From Hermatobates lingyangjiaoensis (taxonomy: Eukaryota > Arthropoda > Insecta > Hemiptera > Hermatobatidae), in assembly GCA_026182355.1 (NCBI GenBank), contig JAPFBL010000105.1, forward strand, positions 62,001 through 126,000: DNA of 64,000 bases, read 5' to 3'. The translations under genes and the position numbers were made by a program. Under the pieces are notes generated by a model that was given only the letters and a program-made list of their open reading frames with translations, was not told the origin of the DNA and made no database searches. Position 1 is the first letter of the stretch. Each line of letters starts with the position of its first letter. Positions 34,968-47,849 of this stretch are shown piece by piece.

Positions 34968-35777
34968 AGGTTTCACTAGAAGCATGTGAAATAAAATTCA
35001 AGATATAAATCACATTCTAAAATAAGTTTAAGATTGTTTATTCGAAATAATCTTCATTTGAGTTACTAATAGAATCACTCTGTGACGAATAACTTCTGCC
35101 TCTGATACCGATGGGTACCGTCACTGGTTAAAAGATCTTAGAATTTATACTCATAATGCAAATTTTAACTGAAATAATTTCTTGTGTTTATTAAAAACTT
35201 CTGTATTCATTATTACAATTTTTCTGAAACCATTATTGTAATGAATAATATCAATTTACTTTTTAAGGTAAATAAACATTTAAGTATTATCATTACATAA
35301 AATGTATAAAATAAAAAACTTCAAGTTAGAAAAAAAGTATGATGAAAATGTTGAGAAAAGAGAAAACAAAATGCCCTTGAGACCAATTTTAGAAAATTGT
35401 CCTCATCGAATGACAGCGGCTTGGGTAAGTCTTCCACAAGACCCGTGAGTCAAGCTTCTAAGTGGACTATGATTGCCAATGGAGTCCTCAAAAACTCATA
35501 ACTTTCAATTCAGACTTATAAAAAAAGTTTTCAAATATTTTTATCTTGAATATGAAATTATATGAGCACTAACCAACTTTTGTGCTTATCTTACGAATTA
35601 TTCTCTTATTTACAATAACTTGAACTATGAATTATACTCGTAAATCATGACATAGTTGAATATTACAAAATGTAAAGGATTATGGTTTAAACTATAGTTT
35701 AAAAAACTATTATTTTTGGTTTGATAGATCTCATAGCGGTTTTCACTGCTAGAAAGTCATTTTTTTGCTTTATAACG

Positions 35778-37410
35778 TACTAGCTGATATACCCGGCTTT
35801 ACCCAGGAAACAATTTAATTTCAACTCTAATAATAAATTACATATAACGAAAACAATTTAAATTTTCTATAGTTCCGTTACACTTAACTTTTTTCAAATA
35901 AACGAAATTAATACACAATTTAAATTATAGATTATGGAAAAAAGATACAATCTAACATTGATTATAAATTACACACATTGTAGATAGATGTAGTTGATAG
36001 ATTAGATTAAACAAATAATAAAAAGAATATTTTTTGCCGAACAATACATCAAGAAATGTTGAAAGAAGTCTTAACTCTTTAAATGTCATATGTCTTATAC
36101 TTAAACAGATATGTCTTATCTGTTAAATATAATGACACGAATTTTAAACCCACAAATTGTTTCAATTAGGAGCCAGTTAGCTGAAGAGGCTAAACCATAT
36201 CACACTACATTTCATTCAATAATTTCTATTTGAAGACTTCACACAGTTTTAAATGTTTAATTAAAATTATATCAGTGAACAAAACTGTCTCTTGTAGGCT
36301 TGAATAAGAATATTTTGATGACATATTCATCAAATTTATGAAGAAGCACTGTGTGAAAAGTGTCAGTTGAGTGCTAAATGTTAAATTGTACCTACATTTT
36401 TCATTATATTATGTTAAGAATTGTGTTTATACACACACATACATACAGCGATTAAGTTTTATATATGTACATTTTGATTTGAATATTTCTTATTCAAATA
36501 TAAAATCAAATATTATCAAACAAATATTCTTAATTTTTTATGCTGTATTAAACCCAAAATTTAATACAGATCTTAAATTTTCTGTATTAAATTTAAGATC
36601 TGTATTAAATTTCTTAAAACTTAAATCAGTTTTACTGATTTAGACATAGATCTGATCATCAAAATCTTCTAGTTAGATATCATCGATATATAATAAATTA
36701 TCTTTTTGCTTATACAGATACTAATTACTAATAATTTTGTAATAATTACATATTTTAAATAAACAAATTCATCAATCAGAAATATATAAGTAAGCCTTAA
36801 ATCCATTAAACTTTAGCAATACTTTAGCCAAAAGATTTGAATTATGGTTCAAATACATTAATATTCGTAATACTATCATGCACACTTAAAGTTAATAAGT
36901 TATTATTTAACGCATAACTTTCTTTAATACTTAAAGCAAGTTAAACCAATTAGATAAGAAAAGTTAATGGTAAACTATTGCTAATAACTGAAGCTTGTTA
37001 CAGTTAATAACAAACCCATATAAAATTACAATAATTGTCTTTAATATCAATCTGAAAACAATAATAAAATTTCTGGTACCGTGTTGTTACCAATTGAACA
37101 AAGCATGTGGAAATATTAGAAGTTGGTTATTCATAAGGAATAACCTACCTGCGGCCACCATTACCAATTAAAGTCAAAATGTAAACAAACAGGTTATACA
37201 GCAAACCTTATCGATTATGGTATTTTTGGGATATTTGTTCGGTAGCACCTGAACCACAACTCTGATTTTAAAAAAAATGTACATAAACCTTCCTGGAGGT
37301 ATATCTAATAATGTCCCAAATTTTCACGGCGATTGGATGTATGGTTTGTTTTTGAATCTATGGAGTACAGGCAGACAGACACACATTCATTTTTATACAC
37401 ACAGATGAGT
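35778..37410. mobile_element. Possible non-autonomous element between two characteristic ends
   Basis: The left end has tagctgatatacccggcttt followed by acccagg. The right end has caggcagacagacacacatt then catttttatacacacagatg. Both resemble terminal motifs commonly seen at ends of arthropod interspersed repeats. No coding domain was seen between them. Whether the two ends belong to one insertion is inference. Confidence 0.35.
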
Positions 37411-38002
37411 AAATGGCACAAGTCTATTTCGAATAAGTAATAACATTTTTTTATTTATTCATACATATTTCTATATAACTGTACATAAAATTATAATCAA
37501 TATAATTTCCCAATAAATGGATTGAACGTGCCCAAATGATTGATTGCAATAAATTCAGATATTCTGCCATGTGTGTAACTGAAGTAACTAATATAAAATA
37601 AATAAATATGAAAATTAAAACTAAACCAGCCAAAAACGTTCAGTGTGATACCATTTCAAAAAAAGGGATTAATATTGTTACAATAGTGTTAGGGTTTTAA
37701 TGCTAAATATTAGCTAATATTTTCATTCCATTTTTCTTTGTAAGCTTAAAGTTTTTTAATGTTTCTGGGTTTAAATAAAGACTTTTTGTATTGAATACCA
37801 AACTACGTATTAGAATTTCCACTGATATAGGACAATAGTTGAAACAAAAAATTACGATTAAAAGCAAAGTTAATATATGATTAAAATTTTTAATTTTAAT
37901 TGATTAATTAATTTTTAATCGTGCGATTAATTACGATTAAAAATTCTAATCGTATAACTGCTTTAGTATATGATATAATTACTAATAACAATATTATTCC
38001 TA

Positions 38003-38325
38003 GGTTAGGTTACAGTGGCAGTCCCACAAGAGATCACGCATAGTCCAAATATTGACCCTTTGTAATACCACACAATGAAGATTGATACTACACATTGGGG
38101 TCCTAAATTTTGCCTAACACAAGTGTATTTATAATGGATACATTTAACGACTTCCTGACATCGTACAGGCTCGAGATCAACGGATTAACGTCCTCTCCGA
38201 AGGACGATGTATTCAGATTTATTTACCTCCCACATGAATAAATCGAGGGTCAAAGTGGGTATTGAACACCGGACCTACCAGTTCAGAGGCGAACAGGTTA
38301 CCATTGGGCTAACCTGGCCTCTAAT
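38003..38325 (-). mobile_element. Near full-length tRNA-derived SINE
   Basis: Minus-strand head agaggccaggttagcccaat at 38325, B-box-like gttcaatacccactttga, then body and full tail ending aacctaacctagg. Confidence 0.87.
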
Positions 38326-39195
38326 AATATGCTTATTATTTATTCATATTTTCTTTTTTCTCTCTCACCTCTCTCTTATTCTATTGGATTGTCTGCCCCT
38401 CTTCCTATATTGTTCTTCAAGACTTAACCCAAGCCAATTTTTAGAATAGATTATTTTCAAAATCTTTGTTAAGAATTTATTTTGAATTCAGTAATTTAAA
38501 TCATTGTGAGGTTTTTTTCCTTTTAACTGTAGTAATTGTGGCTGAAATGGTAGTAATTTCAAAATGAAATATATATTATAAGGAACAGAAACAAAACAGA
38601 AGTGCTTAAATTTTTAAAAAATAGTATTTTAAGTCAATTATATTTACTACAAAGAGGATGATCTATTCATTGATGAAGTCTCCATAGGTAATTTTCCGTG
38701 TCCGAAGTAAAACGGATTTCTACACACTGTCTTAGCTGTGTGAAATGTGGCATTGGATCATTCATTCATGTTTCTTGACCCATTGAAAATCTAAATTTCT
38801 TGGCCTAAACAACCGTAAAACTGTTTCGAATTTCATAATTTACCATCAATATGAGCAACATATTAGTAGGCAATAGCTTTATTTTTCTGATTCAGGGGTA
38901 TTTGAATAGATTGGAAGATAGTAGCATCTCTTGATATAGTAGATTATAGATAAATAATTTAATTTGTTTTTCCCAACTTCAACCACCTAGAGCGGCATAA
39001 TATATTGTTTTTTTAAGGAGGCAGTAAGTATAGCTTAGTAATGATGCATCACCCGCCTAAAACATGGCCATAGCACCTTATTGGAGGTGACCTATCCGTG
39101 AACATGTGGCGTCACCTATCCAAGTGCCACCCAAACACAATGTTGCTTAACATCCCAACAAAGTACTTTAATCCTCCTAATGACTTTCCTTTTCC
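38326..39195. other. No gene seen; GC-richer block at 39050-39190
   Basis: 38326-39040 is AT-rich with nothing recognised. 39050-39190 is GC-richer and holds repeated acctatcc blocks just upstream of the TATA-like site at 39196. Confidence 0.3.
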
Positions 39196-39228
39196 TATAT
39201 AAACACAAAATCATTTGAGAATCATTCT
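39196..39228 (+). promoter_or_regulatory. Candidate core promoter: TATA box plus initiator
   Basis: TATATAAA at 39196-39203 and TCATTC at 39222-39227 match TATA and the arthropod initiator TCAKTY, with the initiator A 28 nt downstream of the TATA start. The transcript would run into agatggctccaggaaagaat then tgaaacatg, a hammerhead-like relative, so this could be a mobile-element promoter. Confidence 0.4.
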
Positions 39229-39520
39229 CGTACAGAAGATGGCTCCAGGAAAGAATTGAAACATGTTAATAATGGGAAGTATGTAGTCTAGTTCAGATGG
39301 AATAACGAAAATCTTATTCAGAGAGACAGAGAAACTTTAAAATAAGCAAGTTTTTGCAAATTATGGTTTCATTTTTAATAATGGTTTATATATTTTTATA
39401 TACACCAATGTTTTTTTATCTTGACCATAAAAATTTAACATGACTTTTCTTTATCGAAATTTGATCTAACTTGGGTCCAAACCCTTATATAAAATATATA
39501 TATATATATACATGTGTGTA

Positions 39521-39521
<1 letters not shown>

Positions 39522-39571
<50 letters not shown>

Positions 39572-39590
39572 GTGTGTGTGTGTGTTTGCG
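39522..39590. repeat. (GT)n microsatellite
   Basis: TG/GT array preceded by a short (TA)n. The Cys/Val frame across it is spurious. Confidence 0.95.
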
Positions 39591-40628
39591 TGATATCATT
39601 TCTCATTCTGCCCGTGTGCCTGATTGATTGTCACGTTTATAATCTTGAAAAAATCTTTCAATTACACCAGCAACGCGTGCTTTCTATCCCTTGCTTCAAA
39701 AAATTTTTTGAAAACACAGTAAAATTTGAGACAACTTAGCTACGTTTCCCAATTCTTTTGCTAGTTTTACTGGTCATTGGTTTGATAACAGAGGCACGTG
39801 TTTTTAATGTGACACATTTGCATACGAATATTTTGCCTGAGACTCTGATAAAGGCCAGTTATTTTAGTTGGTAAAGCGTATGACGTATTTGATTTTTTTT
39901 ACTGTGATTAGACGTTTATATATGTAACTGAAATATCTTAGAAAAATATAGAAAAAGCACACAGAAAAACTGACGTAACTCACTTCGAATATTGACACTG
40001 GTCGTTATCGAAAGCAGAATTGGCCAAGTTCCTACCTAGTCACCATTACGTAAACAATATCTAGCCATTTAGCCCCTTAAATTTTTCCTGATGACGATAG
40101 GCGTCAAAATATTGATGCAAGCTATGTCAGTGCTTTCCTTGTAAACTATTTCAATTATAGCTTTTTTATTTCAAACTTTCCGATATCCTCCATATGGTTT
40201 AATTGAATTTTCATTTTCCACTTCAAAGTGAAAGCAATTATATATATACATTCAATTTGAATGAACACCTGACACTTTAGAATAACAGTATCACGTGTAT
40301 ATTCAAACTAGACAGTTGTTGAAATTAGCAAACAAATTTCTTTTAAAAAAAAAATCTCTATGCAATACTTAAGTTTTTCTGCTTCAAAATTTTACACATG
40401 TAAAAGTTTTTAAATAAAAATGCAGACGTAATCATTGAGAGTTTATTTTGATCCTGAAGAACTGACCAAGTCCTGATAAATTTAATTTTGTTTCTACTTC
40501 ACAGTCGATAATTTTATCTATCTATATATATTATCAATATTTGGAACCTCAGTTCGTCGTTAGGAAGAGACTAGAGGAAGTAGGCTCTGTCCACCCTCTT
40601 CTTCTTCTTCTTCCCTAATAGTTTCTTC

Positions 40629-40652
40629 CTGACGACGAACTGCGCTTCGAAA
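40629..40652 (+). ncRNA. Hammerhead-like core
   Basis: CTGACGA, C, GAA-CTGCGC-TTC, GAAA, then tattgatgccagtaag. A degraded inverted relative lies at about 40535-40572, making a loose foldback. A further decayed sense copy lies at 40087 (CTGATGA kept, GAAA changed to AAAA). Confidence 0.45.
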
Positions 40653-41051
40653 TATTGATGCCAGTAAGCGTTTTCGTTCTTTTTGTGTTACTTTTCAGTT
40701 ACTTATATGTCCGGTTTGGACCAATTTTTTATTATGTATATTATATTTTTTATATATACATTTATATTTTTAAATTTTAGATATTCATAAATAATAAATA
40801 TATATATTTATTTTTATATGTATTTATTATATATATATAGTATTTGGTAAGTTTTTTTGATGACTAGTTCTTGGAAATTGAACTATTCCTTCTTATGCCA
40901 ACGTTTCGATGTATTCATACATTATCAACAGGGATAAATGAGAAGGAGTTCAATTTGCAAGGCGTAGTCCTCAAAAAAACTTCCCGAATTCTGTATTGAA
41001 TGAATTTGAGAATTATACATACATATATATGTATGTATATTTATATATGTA

Positions 41052-41270
41052 TTTATATATATATATATATATATAAAGATTTCACATAAACACGTGAAAT
41101 AACAATCAATAATCAAAGCACAGTATGAAATGGGAAAACAAGACTAAGATCTTTCAACTGTAACAAGCGGTTAAAACTGACTCTGTTGGATTTTTGACTC
41201 TGACGAAGACCATTTGTTACGGTTGAAAGATCTTAGTCTTGTTTTCCCATTTCATATTGTGGTTTGATTA
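41052..41270. repeat. Foldback, gatcttag subfamily
   Basis: (TA)n at 41052-41074, then aagatttcacataaacacgt, an arm through acaagactaagatctttcaa, and an inverted arm ending gtttgatt at about 41270. The left core has lost its CTGANGA; the right core is intact. Confidence 0.85.
41200..41228 (+). ncRNA. Hammerhead-like core with 3-bp stem II
   Basis: CTGACGA, AG, ACC, loop, GGT, T, GAAA, then gatcttagtcttg. Intact core bases. Confidence 0.45.
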
Positions 41271-41478
41271 TATAAATATATATAGATATATATATATATA
41301 TATATATCAGCCTAATTTCCTTTTGTCTGATACTTTGAAATAGATGTGTACTCAACAACTCTGATTATAAAATAACCTTTTGTATGTATCTGTTGGTCTC
41401 AAAAATTTGTGTTAGTTCTCTATGTGAGTTTTAGATTGTTTTAGTAAATGTATTATAGTTCTTACTCTAATTTTAGCT

Positions 41479-41506
41479 CTGAAGATGACGTACAAATACA
41501 TCGAAA
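41479..41506 (+). ncRNA. Hammerhead-like core, cgaaacgtcgg subfamily
   Basis: CTGAAGA, T, GAcGTA-CAAA-TACaTC with one internal mismatch, GAAA, then CGTCGGCC. A minus-strand relative at about 40898-40935 keeps CGAAACGTTGG but has CTGTTGA. Confidence 0.45.
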
Positions 41507-42739
41507 CGTCGGCCTAGAAAGGAGTTTATTTTCTTATATTTGACCTAGCCCTCAATAACAAAACATAGAATTATATATATATATATATATATATATAGAT
41601 ATAGATGGGATCTCTTGACTGAAGATAATGATTTAAAATAGAGTACATACAATACATATATGTAACATATAACACTACATACAATGAAAAATGAACTCTA
41701 ATAGGACAAACTTGTATTGAAAAATACTTAATTACGATATATTTGACATATTAAAACCTTCTCAGAAAGCAAGACATCCACATTATCAAAACAGTGGACA
41801 TTAACATACCAAGACTGGGTGTACTGCATGAGATATACTAAGGATTTCAAGTTTGCCAAACCCATGTCAATTGTATAAAAAACCAAAAAAAACTCCAACT
41901 GGCTTACATGAAATATCATGCAAAAGCCGCAAGGTAGCCAAGCAGAAGTTTAATTTAGTAGCATTTGTAATAAATCGTATTTTTTTTTTGGCTCTCGTTT
42001 TAAGAAGAGCCTCACATAGCTCTCCAAATAGAATTATTAATTGGTCTACCTCAGTGGAACAAATTGTACCTCTTAAATAAACATCTCTACCAAATTATTC
42101 AACGCATTTCTCTTTTAAAATTTAACAGAAAATTTATTAAAGATTCCTTTAGTTTAAGCTTTTAAATCTAAAAATTGAGCTTTGATACAAAGTTTTGATT
42201 TTAGATGTACTATTTATTTCACCTAAATTGATTGAAATCTGGGTTAAAAAAAAATTAGAACCTTGTTTCTTAATGAAATATTAACTTACTCATATGGCCA
42301 TCACGACGGTAAACACATTAGACTAAATAAAACGTCAGAAAAGTTCCACATCTCTACAATATGGAGAAAAAACTTCTAACGTCAGTTTGAAGTGACGTCC
42401 ACCAGTGGTGTACGAGGTATGATATAAGTTTATAATAGTATTATCTTTGCTTACCTCTGTGGTACTAACAATGTGCATGCATTTCATTTGAAATGAGTCA
42501 GGTTGATATTGTTTTAAGAATTGAGATACTTCACTTTTAAGTTTAACAAGTATAAAAGATCTATTTTTTATTGCTTTCTATATGATTTTTGATTGTAAAA
42601 ATACATAAAAATTTGATCTCGTTTCTATTTCACGGTCGATACTATTTATTATAAGGCTAAGAGTTGGTAAACTCTTTATAATAATCAATTTTATCAATAA
42701 TTTTATTTATAATAATTAATTGGTAAATTATAATTTGTA

Positions 42740-42805
42740 TCGAACCTCGAAACTATGAATAGACCGGTGGGCCCACAAGCCACTGGGCTACCCTGGCCCC
42801 AGGGT
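42740..42805 (-). mobile_element. SINE head fragment
   Basis: Complement of gggcccacaagccactgggc taccctgg marks only the tRNA-like head. Confidence 0.5.
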
Positions 42806-44310
42806 ATTGGTTTACTTACAGTAAGATTCAGTGAAGACCACACGAGTATTTAATGACTGATGCCTATGCTATAGTAATTGGTTGTACATTGTGCCACAAA
42901 AACCTTGTAAATTCACTGGAATGACATAAAAAGTTCTGAAATAATCTCAAAGATTTGTCAAAGATACATTGGTCTTCGAAGAACACTGGGCTAGATATTG
43001 TTCTTAAACAACAATGCTGGCCCAGTCTCCAAACCGATGAGAGCGAAGAATGCTGCTTACGTAAGACAGAGCGTCTATAGAAATGATACACCCCATTACC
43101 CTTGCAAAATACTTAGCAGTTGCAACAACTCTAATGGACCTCCATTGTCCAATATAAATCATGCCCCATTAAAATAAATGCTTTTACACAACTCTTCTGT
43201 TTTCATTTTCAATCTTTCAATATAAATTACCTTCAACCACTCCTGCTCCTATGTAAAATCACATCTTATTCACTTACCATCAGCAAAAAGTTCAAACAAT
43301 TACAAATTATTATAATTATTGTAGGGTAAATACCACATAATAACTGATTGCACTACATTAGTATTATATTTATATTTGTAAATTTAAAAGCAGAGATTTA
43401 AAAGAAACTGAAGCTGGCATATTTTTTGTGTAAACGGTTGAAATGTTACACTGGAAATGAAACGAGAAATATATAAAATGTTCTAAAATTTTCAACAAAT
43501 GTCATTTATAATTGTAAATTATATTTGACAGTTTAAAAGCAAAGATATAAAAGAAACTCACTCTGACTGTCAAAACTGAAATGTTGAAACGAAAATGAAA
43601 AGATAAATATGCAGGAAATTCAAAATTTTACAACTGAAGTCATCTGTAATACATTTATAAAAACAAAGATTTAAGAAAAACTGAAGCTAACATGTTTTTT
43701 TTTTTTGTTAGAGCTGAAATGTTGAAACGAATTTGATAAGAAAAATGCCTAATAATTATATCATTAACATTGTTTTTATTTATTTATTTAAGGATATAAA
43801 ATATTTTTTCAGAATAAATCAAAACATGAAAAAGTCCGTTAGGATAACTTATCAAACGATTAAAAGAATAGAACACGGTGAAATAAAAGTCACTACTATA
43901 TTTGACTTTGTCGTTATCAGGAGAAGAACTGCTCTGTTACATAGTAGACAGTAACGCTTATTTTACAGAATATATCTAATGCACATGATATAAATTGCAT
44001 AAATAAAAAATATGAAAAACATTATAAAAAATAATTTGAAATAGAAATATTTCACAAATGAATTTAATTATAAGAAGAATTAAAGTGAAAAAATAACATA
44101 TTTATTTAAAATAAAAGAAGATATTATTACCAACAATAAAATTCTTGAAGTATTAGATAAAAAACTATTTACTGTTTAAAAAATTAGGAAGAAGATTGTG
44201 ATATTCATACATAGTATGTTCTTCAAAAATTATTTTGAAGAATGAATTTTACCGATTGTTAAATAAGTTTTTATATTATTAGTCAATCATAATCATTCGC
44301 TGATCGATAG
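42806..44310. other. No gene seen; diverged tandem-like stretch
   Basis: 43380-43740 holds three loosely repeated blocks (agcaaagatttaaaagaaac, gaaatgttgaaacgaa, ttgtaaattt) at about 120-nt spacing. A decayed hammerhead-like motif (CTGATAA, GTCAAAT) lies at about 43898-43922 on the minus strand. Confidence 0.35.
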
Positions 44311-44622
44311 GTTAGGTTAGGTGCAGTGAAAGTCCCACAAGGAAGATACATAACCCGATCATTGGTCCTCTTTTATATCACACTATGCATATTCTACTGT
44401 ATTGAATATTTACTACAGTTCAGGTCCACTTAGAGTACGGATCTATATGGAGACCTAAAATCGTACAGATTCGTGACCGACATCTTACATCCTCTCCGAG
44501 GAACAACATCCTAAGATTTATTCACCTCCTGGGTGAATAAATCGAGGGCTAGAGTAGGTCTGAATATCGGATCTACAAGTTTAGAGGGAGCTCGTAAGCC
44601 ACTATGCTACCTTGCTCTTCCT
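44311..44622 (-). mobile_element. tRNA-derived SINE
   Basis: Minus-strand head gagcaaggtagcatagtggc at 44622 and body blocks through the tail ending acctaacctaacctatcg. Confidence 0.83.
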
Positions 44623-44846
44623 CTGATGGTTATTTTCCTTTTATTTTAATAAGAGATACAACAATTATTAATTTTACATAACTATAACTGGGATGAACTT
44701 TATCACCATACGAAATTTTTATAACATACAAGATATGAATTATTAAGGAATAACAACTCACATTTATATGGTCGAGAAATGGACCTTTATATACTATCTA
44801 AGCTTTTTCATGTTATATATATATATAACTCTGTCATGTTATAACT

Positions 44847-44874
44847 CTGACGAAGACCGCTTTTACGGTTGAAA
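44847..44874 (+). ncRNA. Hammerhead-like core with 4-bp stem II
   Basis: CTGACGA, AG, ACCG-CTTTTA-CGGT, T, GAAA, then gatcttagtcttg and the full tail to tttcatgtgtttatg and (TA)n. This one is unpaired, with no inverted partner nearby. Confidence 0.45.
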
Positions 44875-44989
44875 GATCTTAGTCTTGTTTTTTCATTTCT
44901 TATTGTGGTTTGATCATTGATTGTTATTTCATGTGTTTATGTAAAAAATTTATATATATATACAGCAGTCCTTTTTTTTTTTTGGGTGG

Positions 44990-45195
44990 GTGGTGAAAAA
45001 AACTGAGAATTTTGCCCTCGAAGGAGGTTTGATCCTTCTGTCTGCCGAAACTCTAGGATGTCAGGTGCTCTTTAAAGATATCCCTGTTCTAACAGACTTA
45101 GTGAAGCAAAATTTAGGACTCCTAATGTAAAATCAACCCGGTAATGTAACATCTATTACTATGTTGGGTGCGAACTAATAAATGAGAAAACTTTT
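44990..45195 (+). mobile_element. SINE body with variant tail
   Basis: Body blocks tctaggatgtcaggtgctct and aaagatatccctgttctaac are followed by atcaacccggtaatgtaaca, the alternative tail also found after 10960. The tRNA head is missing. Confidence 0.65.
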
Positions 45196-45587
45196 CGCCG
45201 CTAGAACAGTACTAAAAGGTATATACTAGGGATTGTTGATATTCAGAAACAAATTATTAAGAAATAAAGAAAGACGGTATTAATTATTAATGTCTCTCTA
45301 TCAAGGGGAAACAATTAAAAATCAATAAAAGGAAAGAAGGAATGTAGTTTGTTGGTTTTAATTGTATAGAAAATGACTTATAAGATGGAAAGTTTCTGTA
45401 GTCTTTAAACCAATGAGTAAAACATCTGTACAAGAAAATTGAGGTGAATCTACAAGCAAAAACATAATATATTTAATATTGTTTGATGTGAGAATGGTAT
45501 ATAGGTGAGGGATGACTGATTTGCAAAACATTTAGACCTGATAATGATTTGGATGCGACGAAGGGCCTGTGATAAGAGATAAGGTAA

Positions 45588-45860
45588 TGGTTACTTACCT
45601 GGAGGCAGCTCCGTTAGCGCGGCACGATTACAGACAGCACCTGCTCACACTGGCTCAGCTGACCGGAATGCAAGCTGGATATTTTTTTCTTTTTTTTTCA
45701 CTACATTGATTGAAGTGAAACTAGGGCCACGCGTGGACAGCAGCATATGCTGGCGAGGACTGTTGGAACGTGCGCTCGAGGGGTTATACGTTCTGCGTGC
45801 AAATCAATAATGGGCCTGAGCAGCTCGCGTCTTGCTCAACCCAAGTGCCGAAAGAGAACT
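45588..45860. other. GC-richer segment, unassigned
   Basis: cagctccgttagcgcggcac and ggccacgcgtggacagcagc are CpG-containing and unlike the flanks. No convincing open frame was seen. It could be a conserved noncoding or promoter segment. Confidence 0.2.
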
Positions 45861-46137
45861 CTTGAAAAAATATGTCAATTGGCTAACAAAAAAGAACAAC
45901 TAATCTGGTGAAATACTGGGATTCCACGTGACAGAGGCAGCTTAAGGTCATCACCTAAGGCTCCTTGAGGATGGCTCTTGAAAAACTCAACAACAAAACA
46001 ATAACAAACAAACATTTCTATAACTGATTAATTTTCAAAACATTAGAAATTTCACATTCGGTCCCATAATAATGTTGTAACACAACATTATGTGGAAGTT
46101 GATGTGTGAAAACAGACTAACCAAATTTGTACGTTGT

Positions 46138-46455
46138 ATTAGGTTGCAGAGGCAGTCCTACGAGGGAACACACATAGGCCGAACATTGGGCCTTTTGTGA
46201 TACCACACAATGAAGATTGATTCTACTTTGGGCTTTCAAAATTTTGTCTAACTCAAGTGAATTTAGAATAGGGATCTTTAACGAGCACCTGAAATCTTAC
46301 ATGCTCGGAATCGACGGCTTAACGTCCTCTCCGAGGAACGATGTGCTCAGATTTATTCACCTTCCACGTGAATAAATCGTGAGCCACAGTGCGTATTGAA
46401 CCCGTAACCTACCAGTTCATAGACGAGAATGTTGCCACTTAGCTAACCTAAGATT
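46138..46455 (-). mobile_element. Near full-length tRNA-derived SINE
   Basis: Minus-strand head ttagctaagtggcaacattc near 46452, then body and a full tail containing the counterpart of ggccgaacattgggcc. Confidence 0.86.
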
Positions 46456-47299
46456 AGCTTAGATTACTAACCTGAACCAAATTTGTAATATTATTTTGTT
46501 TCGTAAAACTTTTTCAAATTTCTTTTAACATATTAACTTCATTAAGTATGTCCTCTTAAAATAATAGAATTTTTAAATTTTTGTTTGGTTATTATTTGTT
46601 AGTATTTGGTTAAATAAATGAAATATTGAAAAAAGTTTATCTATGAATTGACAAATTTAAGCAGAATTATCTTTATAAGAATTATCTTTATTGAGTGGTT
46701 CATAAACCAAGCTGAAGTAATCAGTTATTGCTAATATGTTCTGATTTAGTTACTAATATTAGAATTACATTAGAAGCACATTATAATGTAATGAGCAAAT
46801 CGTTACGTATTGCGGCCACCTACAAAATTTACATACAAAAATTTTCCTGTAAATGATGTTGCTTTACATTGTATTCCCATCATTGGGAAGTTCTTGGAAA
46901 TGAGCACTTTTTAAACATTTGGAAATCTTTTTAAAACATTTACTTGTGAAGAAAATATTAACCGCAGTTTATATTTCATAGCTGGAAAACACTCGTGGTG
47001 GTATCCCTCAGAGTAACCTCATACCGAATGACCACTTCCATACAGAGACCACTAATTTTCAAAGATCTAAGTCACATTTGTTTTCTTACTGTGGTTTAGG
47101 CCTTAATTTTTGTTTCAGAAGGTTATTTTAAATACTTCTATACAAATGAGAATGTGTCTATGTCATTATTATCCTACACAATTTAATAGTGTTATAGAAT
47201 AAAAATTTAGCTATCTCTGAGTTGTAATATGAGTAAAAGATGTTTTTGAAATAAAATGTTGGTGAAATGGTACTGCTTCTGTTTTATTGTGCAAAGTTT

Positions 47300-47491
47300 T
47301 GCAATAAAACAAGAGTTTATGTTGCTGCTGAAAGCGGACACTTTCACCGGTGGGAGAAGTTGGAGGGCTCCGGCAGGCCCCTGTTAGATACGCTTCCACT
47401 TGACAAAGAGCCCGCCTTCTACCCTACGGCCGCCTACGCACAATTCGCCAACACAAAACTAAAAACCACTCCAACACTCTTGTCCTCATAA
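47300..47491 (+). other. GC-rich open segment, possible exon
   Basis: Reads ESGHFHRWEKLEGSGRPLLD and EPAFYPTAAYAQFANTKLK before a stop at 47491. Base composition contrasts sharply with the flanks. I see no decisive acceptor at its left edge and do not recognise a domain. Confidence 0.22.
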
Positions 47492-47849
47492 ATACACAAT
47501 GCCTCAAACATTTAGACGTTTTTTTCTGACCAGCTCAAGTATATCTTTTTTTTTGTTGCCTGAGGAACAATGATTTGTCTTGAAAAGTTCATTCTTCTAC
47601 AATTTTATTACTAAATAATAGATCTTGTTTATATTTATCACTTAATTCAGATTTGTCAAAACTGTGAAACACAATCAAAATATCGTGATAAAGCTAAGTT
47701 ATATTGAATTGGATTTGGCATTGGCTATTACATCGCCTAGTTCGTTACTTCCTCTCCCGCGTGTTCCCTGATCCAATGGAAGGAAACTATGACTTTGTTT
47801 TCCAGTAGAAGCAGTTATGACCTAATATTTCCAATAATAGGGAGTTGAT

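Noticed and set aside
34678..34970. LTR retrotransposon long terminal repeat
   Set aside because: The paired sequences are inverted, not direct; there is no TG...CA end, primer-binding site or polypurine tract.
39512..39739. 75-codon frame starting with Cys/Val repeats
   Set aside because: Translation of a (GT)n microsatellite.
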